Positions 24,524 to 33,429 of a stretch of DNA of 64,000 nt are shown here, piece after piece. Numbering within the stretch: the first letter of the stretch is position 1; every line of letters starts with the position of its first letter. Both the position numbers and the translations under genes were made by a program. The stretch covers positions 62,001 through 126,000 of the forward strand of contig JAOTYK010000002.1 in assembly GCA_029861955.1 (NCBI GenBank), in the 5' to 3' direction. A model generated the notes under the pieces. The model was given only the letters and a program-made list of their open reading frames with translations. It was not told the origin of the DNA and ran no database searches. The DNA comes from Acidobacteriota bacterium. GTDB taxonomy: Bacteria; Acidobacteriota; Polarisedimenticolia; Polarisedimenticolales; Polarisedimenticolaceae.

Positions 24524-27500
24524 TCAGAAACTGTACCTCAGTCCCAACTGCCACTGCCGCCCGAAGCGCTGGGAGCCGGCGTTCGTGTTGCGGACACGGT
24601 CCTCAAGTCGAAGGGTGTCGTCATTGAGCAGGTTGAACACCTCCACGGTCACCTGCAGCAGGGTTCCGGCAGAGGGAGAAAACTCCTTCGAGAGACGCAT
24701 GTCGACCGTCCAGAAGCCTGGGTTGCGTTCGTCGTTCCGCTGGTTACGCGTGTATCTCAGTCGGAATTTCTGATTGAACGACGCGAGATTGAAATACTCG
24801 GGGGCACGACCAAAGACGGTCTGTTTGCTCTGGAGATCGGAAAACGGCAGCCCGGATTCCCACCGAAGCGTTCCCCCAAGCCGGAAACCCCAGGGGGTCA
24901 GCGAGATCGCACTGAGCTGAGCTACATGTCGCTGATCGAAGGAAAGGAATCCCTCCTCGTCCTCGATGAGATTTCGCTCGTTGCCAAGGAGTTGATCGAA
25001 ATCCTCGGCGTTCCCGGTGGCCCGAGAGTACGTGTAGGAAAAGTTCATCTGCCAGTTTCGGTACTGGCGCCTGACGAACTCCAGGACCAACGCGCGGTAG
25101 TCGGTCTGATTGAAGTTCCCGATGACCAGGATCTCTCCCCAGGCAGGATTCTGGTTGTAGAGATCGGGAAGTCCATCGGGGACTTCCGCCTGGATCGGGT
25201 TTAGCGGTGTACCAGACGTCAGGAGATCCCCGGTGCAGTCGTCGATACGTCCGTCCCCGACACCGGGATCCGTATCCGTGTACTGTTCCCCGGTCCCGGG
25301 AACCGTTATGAGCGCTCCAACCCCTGGAGAGGCCGCGACGGGCCGCTGTCCAAAAAAGATTGGAACCACACAGCGCCCCCGGTCATCGACCGCGTTGTTG
25401 AAATCTTGGTCCTGAAGTTGATCCAGGAAACGCCTCTTGATGTAGGTCAATCGAACGGACGACTCGTTCCATAGAGCACGCTCGAACCCCAGCGTGAATT
25501 CGTTTTGATAGGGGGTTCGAAGGTCGTGATCGATCGCCTGGACCGATACGGCTGGGTCGAATGATCCGACCCGTCCGTTATTGACAAACCGATCGCCCTG
25601 CGGGAACGCGCGGAAAGTAATGTTGGTCTCCGCGGGCTCGATCTCGACGAGCGGTACTGCGAGAAAGATCTTGTCGTAATACCGTCCCGCCGTCGCCGTC
25701 AGTTTGGTTTTTCCGTCTCCCCCTGGATCCCATGCGATAGAGATACGAGGGGCAACATTATGGTTTACGAGATTGATGTCTTCGATCTGTCGCGCCTTGA
25801 CCAACCTGCTACTAACGTTTGCGGCCGCACTCAGGGGAATAAACGACGGTGAGATGCCCAGGACGGCGCCGACTTCGTTGCGGAAATCGAGGATGTCGTT
25901 GAACCGCGTAAAAATGGCGAACGCGTCGAGCGGAATCGGGCCGGTCATATCGAACGGAGCCAGAAAGGTGGCCGCCTCGGCCTCGGGGTCGAACGGTCTG
26001 AATCCGTCGGAATTGATCTCCTCGCGGTCGTACCGGAACCCGGCGGTTATGGTCAGGCTTGGAATCGGTCGTAGCTGATCCTCGAAGAACAGCGTGGTGT
26101 TGACGCCCGTCGCACGCCCCTGCGAACCATTGGGCGCCGCGATCCGAGCCTCGACCGTGGCCACGATCGGGGGTGACCCCAATGGAACCCGTTCGGTCGT
26201 AAAGCGAAGCGTAGGATTTCGCTCGATTCGCCGAAAGTAACGCTCGTTCTCGACGACAAGTCCGAACTTGAATCGATGACTCATGCCCCAGAGGTTGTTC
26301 GCGAAATAGGTGACCTGGCTACGCGTTGTCAGCCGCTGCCGTTTGTCTGCCGATGACTCGTTTGCCGTCCCACTCTGCCTACCCGTCTCGATATCCAGGC
26401 AATTGGCCTGATTGAGGATGCCGAACCTGTCGGCGGGCACGGCACCGAAAACCACGCAGTCGTTCGGAACTCCTTCAACGGAAGGAACAATCTCCTGACT
26501 ATGGTTCTGGTACGCAACGATGTTCTCCACCAGAAGGTTCGGCGAGTACGGCGCTGTCCACGTAAGGGTAAAAGTCTCGCCGCCACGATCGAAATCGGTC
26601 GCCGCCGACCCCGGTATCGTCGAGGAGAGGTTGAAGCGCTCAATTTCTAATGGGTCCGACGAAAACTGAAACGCCAACTTGTTCCGTGGCGTCAGCTGTG
26701 TGGTCACCTGATACGACTGAATCGCCTGCTTTCGAACCTGAGTCTCGGTGCGATCCAGAAACACGATCGGATCTTCTCGATCGATATACTCGGCCGAGAG
26801 GCGATACCAGGCGTGATCTCTAACGAGAGGCCCGCTTACCTGGAATGATGGCTGGAGCCAACGAAAGTCGGGCGTCTCTCGGTTTGCCGCTCCATCGCGA
26901 TCGAAGTTCGACGACCGATAGATGAGGCTGGCAACTCCCTCGAACTGGTTGCTGCCTTGTTTCTGGAGAATGTTTGCAAACCCGCCGGAGGCTCTCCCGT
27001 ATTCGACGCCGGCGCCGGTCGTGAGAACCTGAAGCTCCTCGATGGCATCCAGGTTGAGGTAACTCAACCACTCGCCGGTGAGTGGATCGGTATTCCCGAC
27101 GCCGCCCACCTCTGCGCGAAAATCTCGATCGCGCGCACCGTGTACGTTCGGGTTGCCATCGCCATCATCATCCTTCACCCCTGGCGAGAGTGTAAGAATC
27201 CGTTGGTATTGGCGATCCGGTATCGGGAGGTTCTCCAGAAAGGTAGCGTCGAACTTTGTCCGGTTTCCGACTTCCGTAAGATCGACGATAGACCCCTCGG
27301 TCTTGACGGAGACCGATTCGATAACTTCGCCCGCTAGCAAAACCTCGACTCGGTTGACCGCATTACTCTGAATTCGGAGTTGATCGAATCGACGGCCGGA
27401 GAATCCTGTTCCTTCGACCTCGATGATGTAGCCACCACCCGACCGCAGGACCGGAAACAGGCTGATTCCCGACGCGTTCGTCGCGACCGCCGTCGTCGAG

Positions 27501-27667
27501 ATGAACTGCTCCGGATGGCTCAGTGTGACGACGGCACCGACAATCGGTGAACCGTCGGTCGAGTTGCGTACGACGACTTCCAATCCGCCGCTCTGCGCGT
27601 GCAAGAGACTGGCGGTCCACATGAGGGCGCAGAGAAGCAGACCAACTTTCTTGCGTCGCCGGAACAC
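24524..27667 (-). CDS. TonB-dependent receptor with N-terminal carboxypeptidase-regulatory domain (Oar-like)
   Basis: A 1047-residue outer-membrane protein. A signal peptide (LLLCALMWTASLLHAQSG) is followed by a carboxypeptidase-regulatory-like beta-sandwich (residues 28-105, LEVVVRNSTDGSPIVGAVV) and a TonB plug (about 130-240, LPIPDRQYQRILTLSPGV). The barrel ends in the aromatic strand RQWQLGLRYSF. This architecture is abundant in Acidobacteriota and resembles myxobacterial Oar, thought to move large substrates or signals across the outer membrane. No substrate is implied by neighbours, although the DUF11 operon lies directly downstream in the same direction. Confidence 0.88.
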   Translation of the reverse strand: MFRRRKKVGLLLCALMWTASLLHAQSGGLEVVVRNSTDGSPIVGAVVTLSHPEQFISTTAVATNASGISLFPVLRSGGGYIIEVEGTGFSGRRFDQLRIQSNAVNRVEVLLAGEVIESVSVKTEGSIVDLTEVGNRTKFDATFLENLPIPDRQYQRILTLSPGVKDDDGDGNPNVHGARDRDFRAEVGGVGNTDPLTGEWLSYLNLDAIEELQVLTTGAGVEYGRASGGFANILQKQGSNQFEGVASLIYRSSNFDRDGAANRETPDFRWLQPSFQVSGPLVRDHAWYRLSAEYIDREDPIVFLDRTETQVRKQAIQSYQVTTQLTPRNKLAFQFSSDPLEIERFNLSSTIPGSAATDFDRGGETFTLTWTAPYSPNLLVENIVAYQNHSQEIVPSVEGVPNDCVVFGAVPADRFGILNQANCLDIETGRQSGTANESSADKRQRLTTRSQVTYFANNLWGMSHRFKFGLVVENERYFRRIERNPTLRFTTERVPLGSPPIVATVEARIAAPNGSQGRATGVNTTLFFEDQLRPIPSLTITAGFRYDREEINSDGFRPFDPEAEAATFLAPFDMTGPIPLDAFAIFTRFNDILDFRNEVGAVLGISPSFIPLSAAANVSSRLVKARQIEDINLVNHNVAPRISIAWDPGGDGKTKLTATAGRYYDKIFLAVPLVEIEPAETNITFRAFPQGDRFVNNGRVGSFDPAVSVQAIDHDLRTPYQNEFTLGFERALWNESSVRLTYIKRRFLDQLQDQDFNNAVDDRGRCVVPIFFGQRPVAASPGVGALITVPGTGEQYTDTDPGVGDGRIDDCTGDLLTSGTPLNPIQAEVPDGLPDLYNQNPAWGEILVIGNFNQTDYRALVLEFVRRQYRNWQMNFSYTYSRATGNAEDFDQLLGNERNLIEDEEGFLSFDQRHVAQLSAISLTPWGFRLGGTLRWESGLPFSDLQSKQTVFGRAPEYFNLASFNQKFRLRYTRNQRNDERNPGFWTVDMRLSKEFSPSAGTLLQVTVEVFNLLNDDTLRLEDRVRNTNAGSQRFGRQWQLGLRYSF

Positions 27668-27795
27668 TCCATCCCCCGTGCTGACCCGCCGTCGCGTCGT
27701 TAAAGACGCGATTCGAGGCTTGAGTAAGGACGGATGCTATCACGACGCGAGAAACGACGACGATCTCACGTAGCTTCCCGTATCAGCGAGGTGAT

Positions 27796-29445
27796 TCAGC
27801 GATTTGAATCGCGTTCGATCAATCGCGCATACGCGGCGCTGGTCAAGAATTCTTCCAGCGTCTCGGCGCAACACCAGCGGCGAAAGAGCTCCGCCGCCTC
27901 GGCGTACGGCGATGAAACAAACCTGGAATCGCCGACTTCTTGTTGGATCTTGACCATCTCCTCATCGATCACGGAGCTGATTCGCTCCACCGTCACAGGA
28001 GATTGATCCTCGAGTTCGACGCCATGGTGGACCCACTGCCATACCTGAGCGCGAGAGATCTCAGCCGTCGCCGCGTCTTCCATCAGGTTGTAGAGCGGAA
28101 CACAGCCAAGACCCTCCAGCCAGGCTGCGACGTACTGGATGCCGACACGCACGTTGAGCCTCAGTCCCTCTTCGGTGCGTGTTCCTTCCGGGACTCGCAG
28201 CAAGTCTTCTTCCGACACGCGAAGATCGTGCAAGAGTACGTGTTGCTGGTGGTCATTGTTGCCCTGGCTGTCTGACGGCATTCCATCGTCAAAGATCTCG
28301 CGGGCAATCGTCACCAGCGCCGGATGAGCTACCCAGGTTCCGTCGTGGCCATCGGTGACCTCGCGGAGCTTATCTCGACGGACTTTTTCCATCGCGACCT
28401 GGTTCGCCGCATCGTCCCCCTTGATGGGAATCTGGGCGGCCATCCCGCCAATCGCATGTGCGCCCCGCCGATGACACGTTTGAATCACCAGACGGGAGTA
28501 GGCGTGCATGCAGTGTTGTTCCATCGTCACCTGCGATCGGTCCGGAAGAACGCGATCGGGTCGCTCGCGATGGGTCTTGATGTAGCTAAAGATGTAGTCC
28601 CAGCGACCACAGTTGAGTCCGACAGAGTGCTGCCGGAGCTCGAACATCAACTCGTGCATCTCGAAGGCCGCCGGGAGCGTTTCGATGAGCATCGTGACCT
28701 TGATCGATCCAATCGGGAGTCCCAGGAATTCCTGGGCATCGACGAAGACGTCGTTCCACCATCTGGCCTCACGGTGGCTCTCCAGTTTCGGAAGGTAGAA
28801 GTACGGTCCGCTCCCCTTTGCGAGCAATCGGTGTGCGTTGTGGAAGAAATAGAGCGCGAAATCGAAAAGGCCTGCAGGAACAGGCTTCCCGTCAATTCGC
28901 ATGTTCTGTTCGACCAGATGCAACCCGCGCGGTCGTACCAGGAGCGTCCCCGTATTCTCGTTCAGACGGTAGTGCTTGTCGCGCGATTCATCGTGGAGCG
29001 AAATCGTCCCGGCGACCGCGTCGCGGAGATTGACCTGCCCGGCGACCATGGCATCCCACGTTGGGGCGGACGAGTCTTCGAAGTCCGCCATGAAACAGTC
29101 CGCGCCCGAGTTGAGCGCGTTGATGATCATCTTGCGATCGACGGGTCCCGTAATCTCGACGTGTCGCCTGAGGAGATCCGACGGGATCGAAGCGACTTTC
29201 CAGTCGCCATCGCGAACGGATTTTGTCTCGGGCAAGAACCGAAGCTCTTCGCCCGTTGCCATCCGCGCACGGCGATCCACCCGCGCAGCGAGCAGCCGAT
29301 CCAGGGCGGGTCCGTGCCGGCGCGTGAGCCGTGCAACGAACGAGACCGCTTCCGGCGTGAAGATCGCCTCCTGCCGGTCGACATGACTCGTCGCCAGCGA
29401 AATCCCGCGGGGCATCTGATTGGAATCCGACACTCGACGTTCCAT
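27796..29445 (-). CDS. aceB: Malate synthase A
   Basis: A 549-residue malate synthase, condensing acetyl-CoA and glyoxylate to malate in the glyoxylate shunt. Signature segments include FMADFEDSSAPTW, the catalytic-Arg segment LLVRPRGLH, YFYLPKLESHREARWW, and LNCGRWDYIFSYIK, with GGMAAQIPIK and the C-terminal YPYAEAAELF-type region (here VSSPYAEAAELF). Length is the usual one for the A isoform. Isocitrate lyase is not nearby, so the two shunt genes are not in one operon here. The protein has no signal peptide and is cytosolic. Growth on C2 compounds or fatty acids is implied. Confidence 0.95.
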   Translation of the reverse strand: MERRVSDSNQMPRGISLATSHVDRQEAIFTPEAVSFVARLTRRHGPALDRLLAARVDRRARMATGEELRFLPETKSVRDGDWKVASIPSDLLRRHVEITGPVDRKMIINALNSGADCFMADFEDSSAPTWDAMVAGQVNLRDAVAGTISLHDESRDKHYRLNENTGTLLVRPRGLHLVEQNMRIDGKPVPAGLFDFALYFFHNAHRLLAKGSGPYFYLPKLESHREARWWNDVFVDAQEFLGLPIGSIKVTMLIETLPAAFEMHELMFELRQHSVGLNCGRWDYIFSYIKTHRERPDRVLPDRSQVTMEQHCMHAYSRLVIQTCHRRGAHAIGGMAAQIPIKGDDAANQVAMEKVRRDKLREVTDGHDGTWVAHPALVTIAREIFDDGMPSDSQGNNDHQQHVLLHDLRVSEEDLLRVPEGTRTEEGLRLNVRVGIQYVAAWLEGLGCVPLYNLMEDAATAEISRAQVWQWVHHGVELEDQSPVTVERISSVIDEEMVKIQQEVGDSRFVSSPYAEAAELFRRWCCAETLEEFLTSAAYARLIERDSNR

Positions 29446-29539
29446 CGATCACAATAGACGATAGCTGACAGCAAAATGCCATCTCAAATGACAATTCGCG
29501 AGTCTTTTATTCCGGAATCGGCGAATGGCGCCGGGAGCG

Positions 29540-30265
29540 CTAAGACGACCGGCGATCGAGGCCGTGTTTACTGAGCCGAGAGGCCAGCGTCGTCGGACGA
29601 AGTCCCAGACGGGCCGCTGCACCGTCGTCACCGTAGATCTTGCCGTCGCTGGCCTGGAGCGCGGCCCGGAGGTTTCGGCGCTCGAACTCTCTCATTTGCT
29701 CTTCGTTCAGCACTGGCCCGTCTGTCAAACTCGACTGCCCGACGAACGCCGCGCGCCCCAGAGCCTGAGTCATGTGGGCGGCCAACGTCTTGAGCCAGGC
29801 GACACCCCCGCCGACGAACGTCACCGATGCGAGAATGACAAGGATCGCGCAGGTTCCGGCGTCGTTCCCGGGTCCGGTAATCGGCTGAAACGCGACGCCG
29901 CGGACACCCGGCATCCGAGCCCACGCCAATCTGGAGTCCGCCAGATCGTTGTGCCAATTGGTCTTCCCGGCGTCGTCACCGTCGATGATGGTGGCGGCAC
30001 CCAGCGGAAGGCCAGTCCGATCGATCACGGGAGTGACCACGGCAAGCCCCGCCCGATCCCAGATCCTCCACGCGGCCGTCGAGTCGGCCCCGGTGCCGGA
30101 CATCTCATCGTCGGTTCGCCGCTGATCCCAGAGAGAGGCCCACAACACGTCGGGGCGATCTGCGAGCGTCGTCACGAGCCAGTTCCCCAACTCTTGTCGG
30201 TCTCGGAGGGCGGCGAGGTCGACCAGGACCTGATCGAGAGATCTGAGCGGTTGTCCGTGACTCAT
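29540..30265 (-). CDS. GAF-like regulator with Fis-type HTH, no AAA+ domain
   Basis: A 241-residue protein. The N-terminal 180 residues look like a GAF sensor (WLVTTLADRPDVLWASLW, PLGAATIIDGDD, ending ACLKTLAAHM-like helix). The C terminus has a Fis-type helix-turn-helix (NLRAALQASDGKIYG, then GAAARLGLRPTTLASRL), the form usually found at the end of sigma-54 activators. The central AAA+ ATPase domain of such activators is missing, so it probably binds DNA without driving sigma-54 polymerase. The ATG at 30265 has no clear ribosome site; a GTG at 30322 is the alternative. Two AAACGAAAT repeats lie between these starts. Confidence 0.72.
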   Translation of the reverse strand: MSHGQPLRSLDQVLVDLAALRDRQELGNWLVTTLADRPDVLWASLWDQRRTDDEMSGTGADSTAAWRIWDRAGLAVVTPVIDRTGLPLGAATIIDGDDAGKTNWHNDLADSRLAWARMPGVRGVAFQPITGPGNDAGTCAILVILASVTFVGGGVAWLKTLAAHMTQALGRAAFVGQSSLTDGPVLNEEQMREFERRNLRAALQASDGKIYGDDGAAARLGLRPTTLASRLSKHGLDRRSS

Positions 30266-30273
30266 GGGCGGAA

Positions 30274-30311
30274 GGATAAACGAAATCCCGTCGCGTTGGA
30301 AACGAAATTCC
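30274..30311. repeat. Direct repeats AAACGAAAT, 22 bp apart
   Basis: AAACGAAAT occurs at 30278-30286 and 30300-30308, each flanked by GGA and CC to form imperfect palindromes (GGATAAACGAAATCC and GGAAACGAAATTCC). The 22-bp period is two helical turns and lies immediately upstream of the regulator's ATG, so autoregulation by its Fis-type domain is possible. Confidence 0.35.
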
Positions 30312-30331
30312 GTTGGAGACACCGGTTCGGA

Positions 30332-31483
30332 TCAGCGGGTTATTGCGGCCGCTGGACGTTGTTCGATGGTGACCGTCGTTTTGATCTCGTTCCCGTCGCG
30401 GAACAGGAGCAACTCGACCTCTCGATCGATGCCGAACAGATAGAGCCACCGCTGAAAGTCCTTGACCGCCAGGATCCGTTGCCCACCCATCTCGACCAGC
30501 ACGTCACCCACCTGGACACCCGCTTGTGATGCCGGACTGGGAACGAACAGATCGTCGATGTAGACACCCGTTCGTGGTGACGACTGCAACTGTTTTCGCA
30601 GGTCAGGAGAGAGCTGGAGAACCGAGAACCCGAGCCACGGCGAGACGCGGCTCTCCTTCTCACGCAGCGCTCCATAAAGCGTCATCGCCAGATTACTCGG
30701 CAGTGCGAAGCCGGATCCGACTCCGGCGACCCGATCCAGCTCATCCGATGGCGCAGAGGCCCCGGGCGGAACACTCATCCCCACGACCCTACCGTGAATA
30801 TCAACCAGGGGACCGCCCTGGCTCTGAGGCGGGACGCGATTCGACGTCTGAACGTAGGTTCGCGTCAGTTCCTCCTGGTAACAGTCACGTTGGGGACGAA
30901 GAGAGACGACTCCCGCCGCGAAAGTTCGCTCAGCTCCTTCCGGATCGCCGAAAGCGATCGCCCATTGCCCTACACGTATGAGATCGCTATCTGCCGATGG
31001 GAGAACGGTCAGCTCGACCGGAGTGTCAACCTTGACGACCGCGAGGTTGATCGTGGGTTCAATGCCGACGATTCGACCACGAACGCGAACTTGCCGACCG
31101 AATTCGACTTCCAGGATGTCCACGGGCGTTGGGTCATCCGGGTGTTGAACCGCGTCGCGAGTCGTGAGGATGTATCCGTCCTTGCTGACGAAGAACCCGC
31201 TTCGCGCCGTCCGTCTCGCGTGGCCAGGAAACCGCTCGGCCTCCTGCCCGGTCCAGCCGTCCTCGTCGCGGGGACTGGCCCCAGCGGCGATCTTTCGGTA
31301 GCCGCGAATCGCGACTACCCCTGGCGAAACCCGTTCCGCGACTTCGATGAAGGCGTTTTCGAGAGACAACGCGGTCGCGAGGCTGCTGTCGGATTCGGTC
31401 GTCGACGGGGAGTCCAATGACCACGTCAGGCCAACCGTCAAACACAACAACAGGGGAAGTGCATGCAGATGCGATCGTCTCAT
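30332..31483 (-). CDS. HtrA/DegP-like trypsin fold plus PDZ, catalytic triad lost
   Basis: A 383-residue exported protein (signal LLLCLTVGLTWSLDS). Residues 40-245 align with HtrA trypsin-like domains and residues 280-375 with a PDZ domain (VGDVLVEMGGQRI). The three catalytic positions are changed. The H of 'ILTNxHV' is Asp110 in GYILTTRDAV. The D of 'DLAV' is Asn146 in INLAVVKVD. The S of 'GNSGGPL' is Gln222 in PPQSQGGPL. Length between landmarks is conserved, so this is a folded but inactive homologue that probably acts as a PDZ chaperone, adaptor or sensor. Its ATG overlaps the sulfatase stop (ATGA). Confidence 0.85.
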   Translation of the reverse strand: MRRSHLHALPLLLCLTVGLTWSLDSPSTTESDSSLATALSLENAFIEVAERVSPGVVAIRGYRKIAAGASPRDEDGWTGQEAERFPGHARRTARSGFFVSKDGYILTTRDAVQHPDDPTPVDILEVEFGRQVRVRGRIVGIEPTINLAVVKVDTPVELTVLPSADSDLIRVGQWAIAFGDPEGAERTFAAGVVSLRPQRDCYQEELTRTYVQTSNRVPPQSQGGPLVDIHGRVVGMSVPPGASAPSDELDRVAGVGSGFALPSNLAMTLYGALREKESRVSPWLGFSVLQLSPDLRKQLQSSPRTGVYIDDLFVPSPASQAGVQVGDVLVEMGGQRILAVKDFQRWLYLFGIDREVELLLFRDGNEIKTTVTIEQRPAAAITR

Positions 31484-33312
31484 GGGGTATCTCCCTGCGC
31501 CGCCTCGAGTCGTTCCAGTTGCTGACGAGCGTACGGGCCGGACCGGATCGGATCCACCTCGATCGCATGGCGAAACGCGGCCAACGCTTCGGCGATTCGG
31601 CCACGAGACGCGTGGTAGTGCCCCAGGCCGATCGCCACGCCGCCGTCCCGTGGGTCGAGCGCCTCCGCAGCGTCAAGGGCGTCACGAAACGCGACTTCAT
31701 CGTTTCTTTGAAGGGCGTAACGGGCCAGGGTGACGTACCCCTCCGAGCGTGGCTGAAGCGCAACGGCCTGCCGCATCGCATGCTCGACGCGATCCGGGAC
31801 ATCGGCCATTTCATAGATGCTCGCCGCGCTGTACCACGCCCGCGCCGATGTCGGCTGCTCGGCGAGAACGGCCTCGATCGCCGCCTGCGCGTCCTCGTAT
31901 CGTTTCTGACGCGCAAGATCCACGGCCTCCCGCATCCGACGCCAGACCCCCATCATCGTCTTCGGATCCTCGCCACCCACTCGCCGTGACGCGTTCGAAC
32001 CGGCGACATATCCGAGCGACTGGAGACGACGGCGCTCGTCGGGTGTCTGTTCGCGACCGCCGTCAAGCAATGCGAGATCATCACCCCAATGACTTCGCAG
32101 CTCGGATAGGACGCGCCTTGACTCCACAGCTCTGGCGTCATCGTTGTAGAGATTGGTCAGTTCTCCCGGGTCCGTCGCGAGATCGAAGAACTCCGGATCG
32201 GGGGCGTCGATGTACTTGGTGGTCAGTGTGCGCAAGCCGTGCAGCGACGACCATCCGTAATCGAGGAGCGGTGCCATCGTCTCGACATGAACCTGTCGGT
32301 CCGGTGAGATGGGTTCGCCTATCAGGTCAATCCCATCGAAGCGGTTGCCGTCGAACGGAATATCGAGGAGCGAGAGTACGGTCGGAAGAACATCTACGGT
32401 TGCGGCCAGGCGATCGCGAACCGGTCCGCCGCCTCGTGCGACCGATGGTCCGGAGAAAATCAGCGGAACACGCATCGTGCTCTCGTAGATCAGGTCGGCG
32501 TGAGTCCACTCATCATGTTGCCCCAGACCCTCACCGTGATCCGCGGTCAGTACGGTAAGCGTGTGATCAAGAAGTTCGGCCTCTCCGAGTTCTTCAAGGA
32601 GATGACCGACGCGGTCGTCGACCCAGGCGACCTCTCCCGCATACGGGTTCGTCGCGTATCGCTCCATCCACGGCGACGGGGCGCGGTAGGGCGCGTGGGG
32701 ATCGTAGAAATGCAACCAGACAAAGAAAGGGCGATCAGTATCGCGGGTGTTCAGCCATTGCAAGGCTCGATCGACGACGACTCCGGCGTCGCGTTCAACA
32801 TACGTCCCACCGGGGCGTTTGCCGCCACCGATGTGGACCTGGTCGTCGTAGTGGTCGAATCCCTGGCCGAGACCGTAGCGTTGGTCCAGGACGAACGCAC
32901 CCGTGAACGCAGCCGTGGAGTAGCCACGCTGACGAAGAATCTCCGCCAGCGTCTCGAACTTCTCATCCAGCACGAACAGGCCGTTGTGACGAACCCCGTG
33001 GTGCGGTGTGTCCAGCCCCGTCAGGATCGTGGCATGGGACGGGAGTGTGATCGGTGACGCGGCAACTGCCTGCTCGTACCACACGCCTCCGGTGGCCAGG
33101 CGGTTCATGTTCGGAGTCTCGATTTGCGTGGCTCCGTACACACCGAGATGATCTGCTCGCAAGGTATCGACCGTGATGAGCAGAACGTTCTCATCGGCCG
33201 GGGTTACGGGCGGCGACGATTGTGGGCCGCATCCGACGAACGTCCAGATCAGGAATACCGCGAGTGCGCCGGCCCAATGGACTTGAATTGAATGGGAACG
33301 GGTCATGACCAT
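31480..33312 (-). CDS. Sulfatase-family lipoprotein with C-terminal TPR repeats
   Basis: A 610-residue protein of the alkaline phosphatase/sulfatase superfamily. It has a lipoprotein signal (LIWTFVGCG). Metal and substrate segments are LLITVDTLRADHLGVYG near residue 45, ITLPSHATILTG, FVWLHFYDPHAPY and LTADHGEGLGQHDEW. The formylglycine motif C/S-x-P-x-R is replaced by T-L-P-S-H, so a Thr rather than formylglycine would be the nucleophile, as in phosphatases and phosphoglycerol transferases of the superfamily. Residues 470-605 hold tetratricopeptide repeats (AALDAAEALDPRD and similar). The ATG at 33312 is followed by a second at 33306. The gene is coupled to the inactive HtrA homologue. Confidence 0.85.
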   Translation of the reverse strand: MVMTRSHSIQVHWAGALAVFLIWTFVGCGPQSSPPVTPADENVLLITVDTLRADHLGVYGATQIETPNMNRLATGGVWYEQAVAASPITLPSHATILTGLDTPHHGVRHNGLFVLDEKFETLAEILRQRGYSTAAFTGAFVLDQRYGLGQGFDHYDDQVHIGGGKRPGGTYVERDAGVVVDRALQWLNTRDTDRPFFVWLHFYDPHAPYRAPSPWMERYATNPYAGEVAWVDDRVGHLLEELGEAELLDHTLTVLTADHGEGLGQHDEWTHADLIYESTMRVPLIFSGPSVARGGGPVRDRLAATVDVLPTVLSLLDIPFDGNRFDGIDLIGEPISPDRQVHVETMAPLLDYGWSSLHGLRTLTTKYIDAPDPEFFDLATDPGELTNLYNDDARAVESRRVLSELRSHWGDDLALLDGGREQTPDERRRLQSLGYVAGSNASRRVGGEDPKTMMGVWRRMREAVDLARQKRYEDAQAAIEAVLAEQPTSARAWYSAASIYEMADVPDRVEHAMRQAVALQPRSEGYVTLARYALQRNDEVAFRDALDAAEALDPRDGGVAIGLGHYHASRGRIAEALAAFRHAIEVDPIRSGPYARQQLERLEAAQGDTP

Positions 33313-33429
33313 CAATAATACCGCCTTCCGCCGCCAAGATCCGGTCTGGTATATGCTGGGAATCGCCTGAGGGGCAGGACCGAATCCCGATAGTCTCGAT
33401 TCGAACGACGTCGCAGAAGAGGTGACAAG

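Noticed and set aside
28324-29457. 377-residue open frame on the plus strand
   Set aside because: Antisense to malate synthase, Arg/His-rich, no family pattern.
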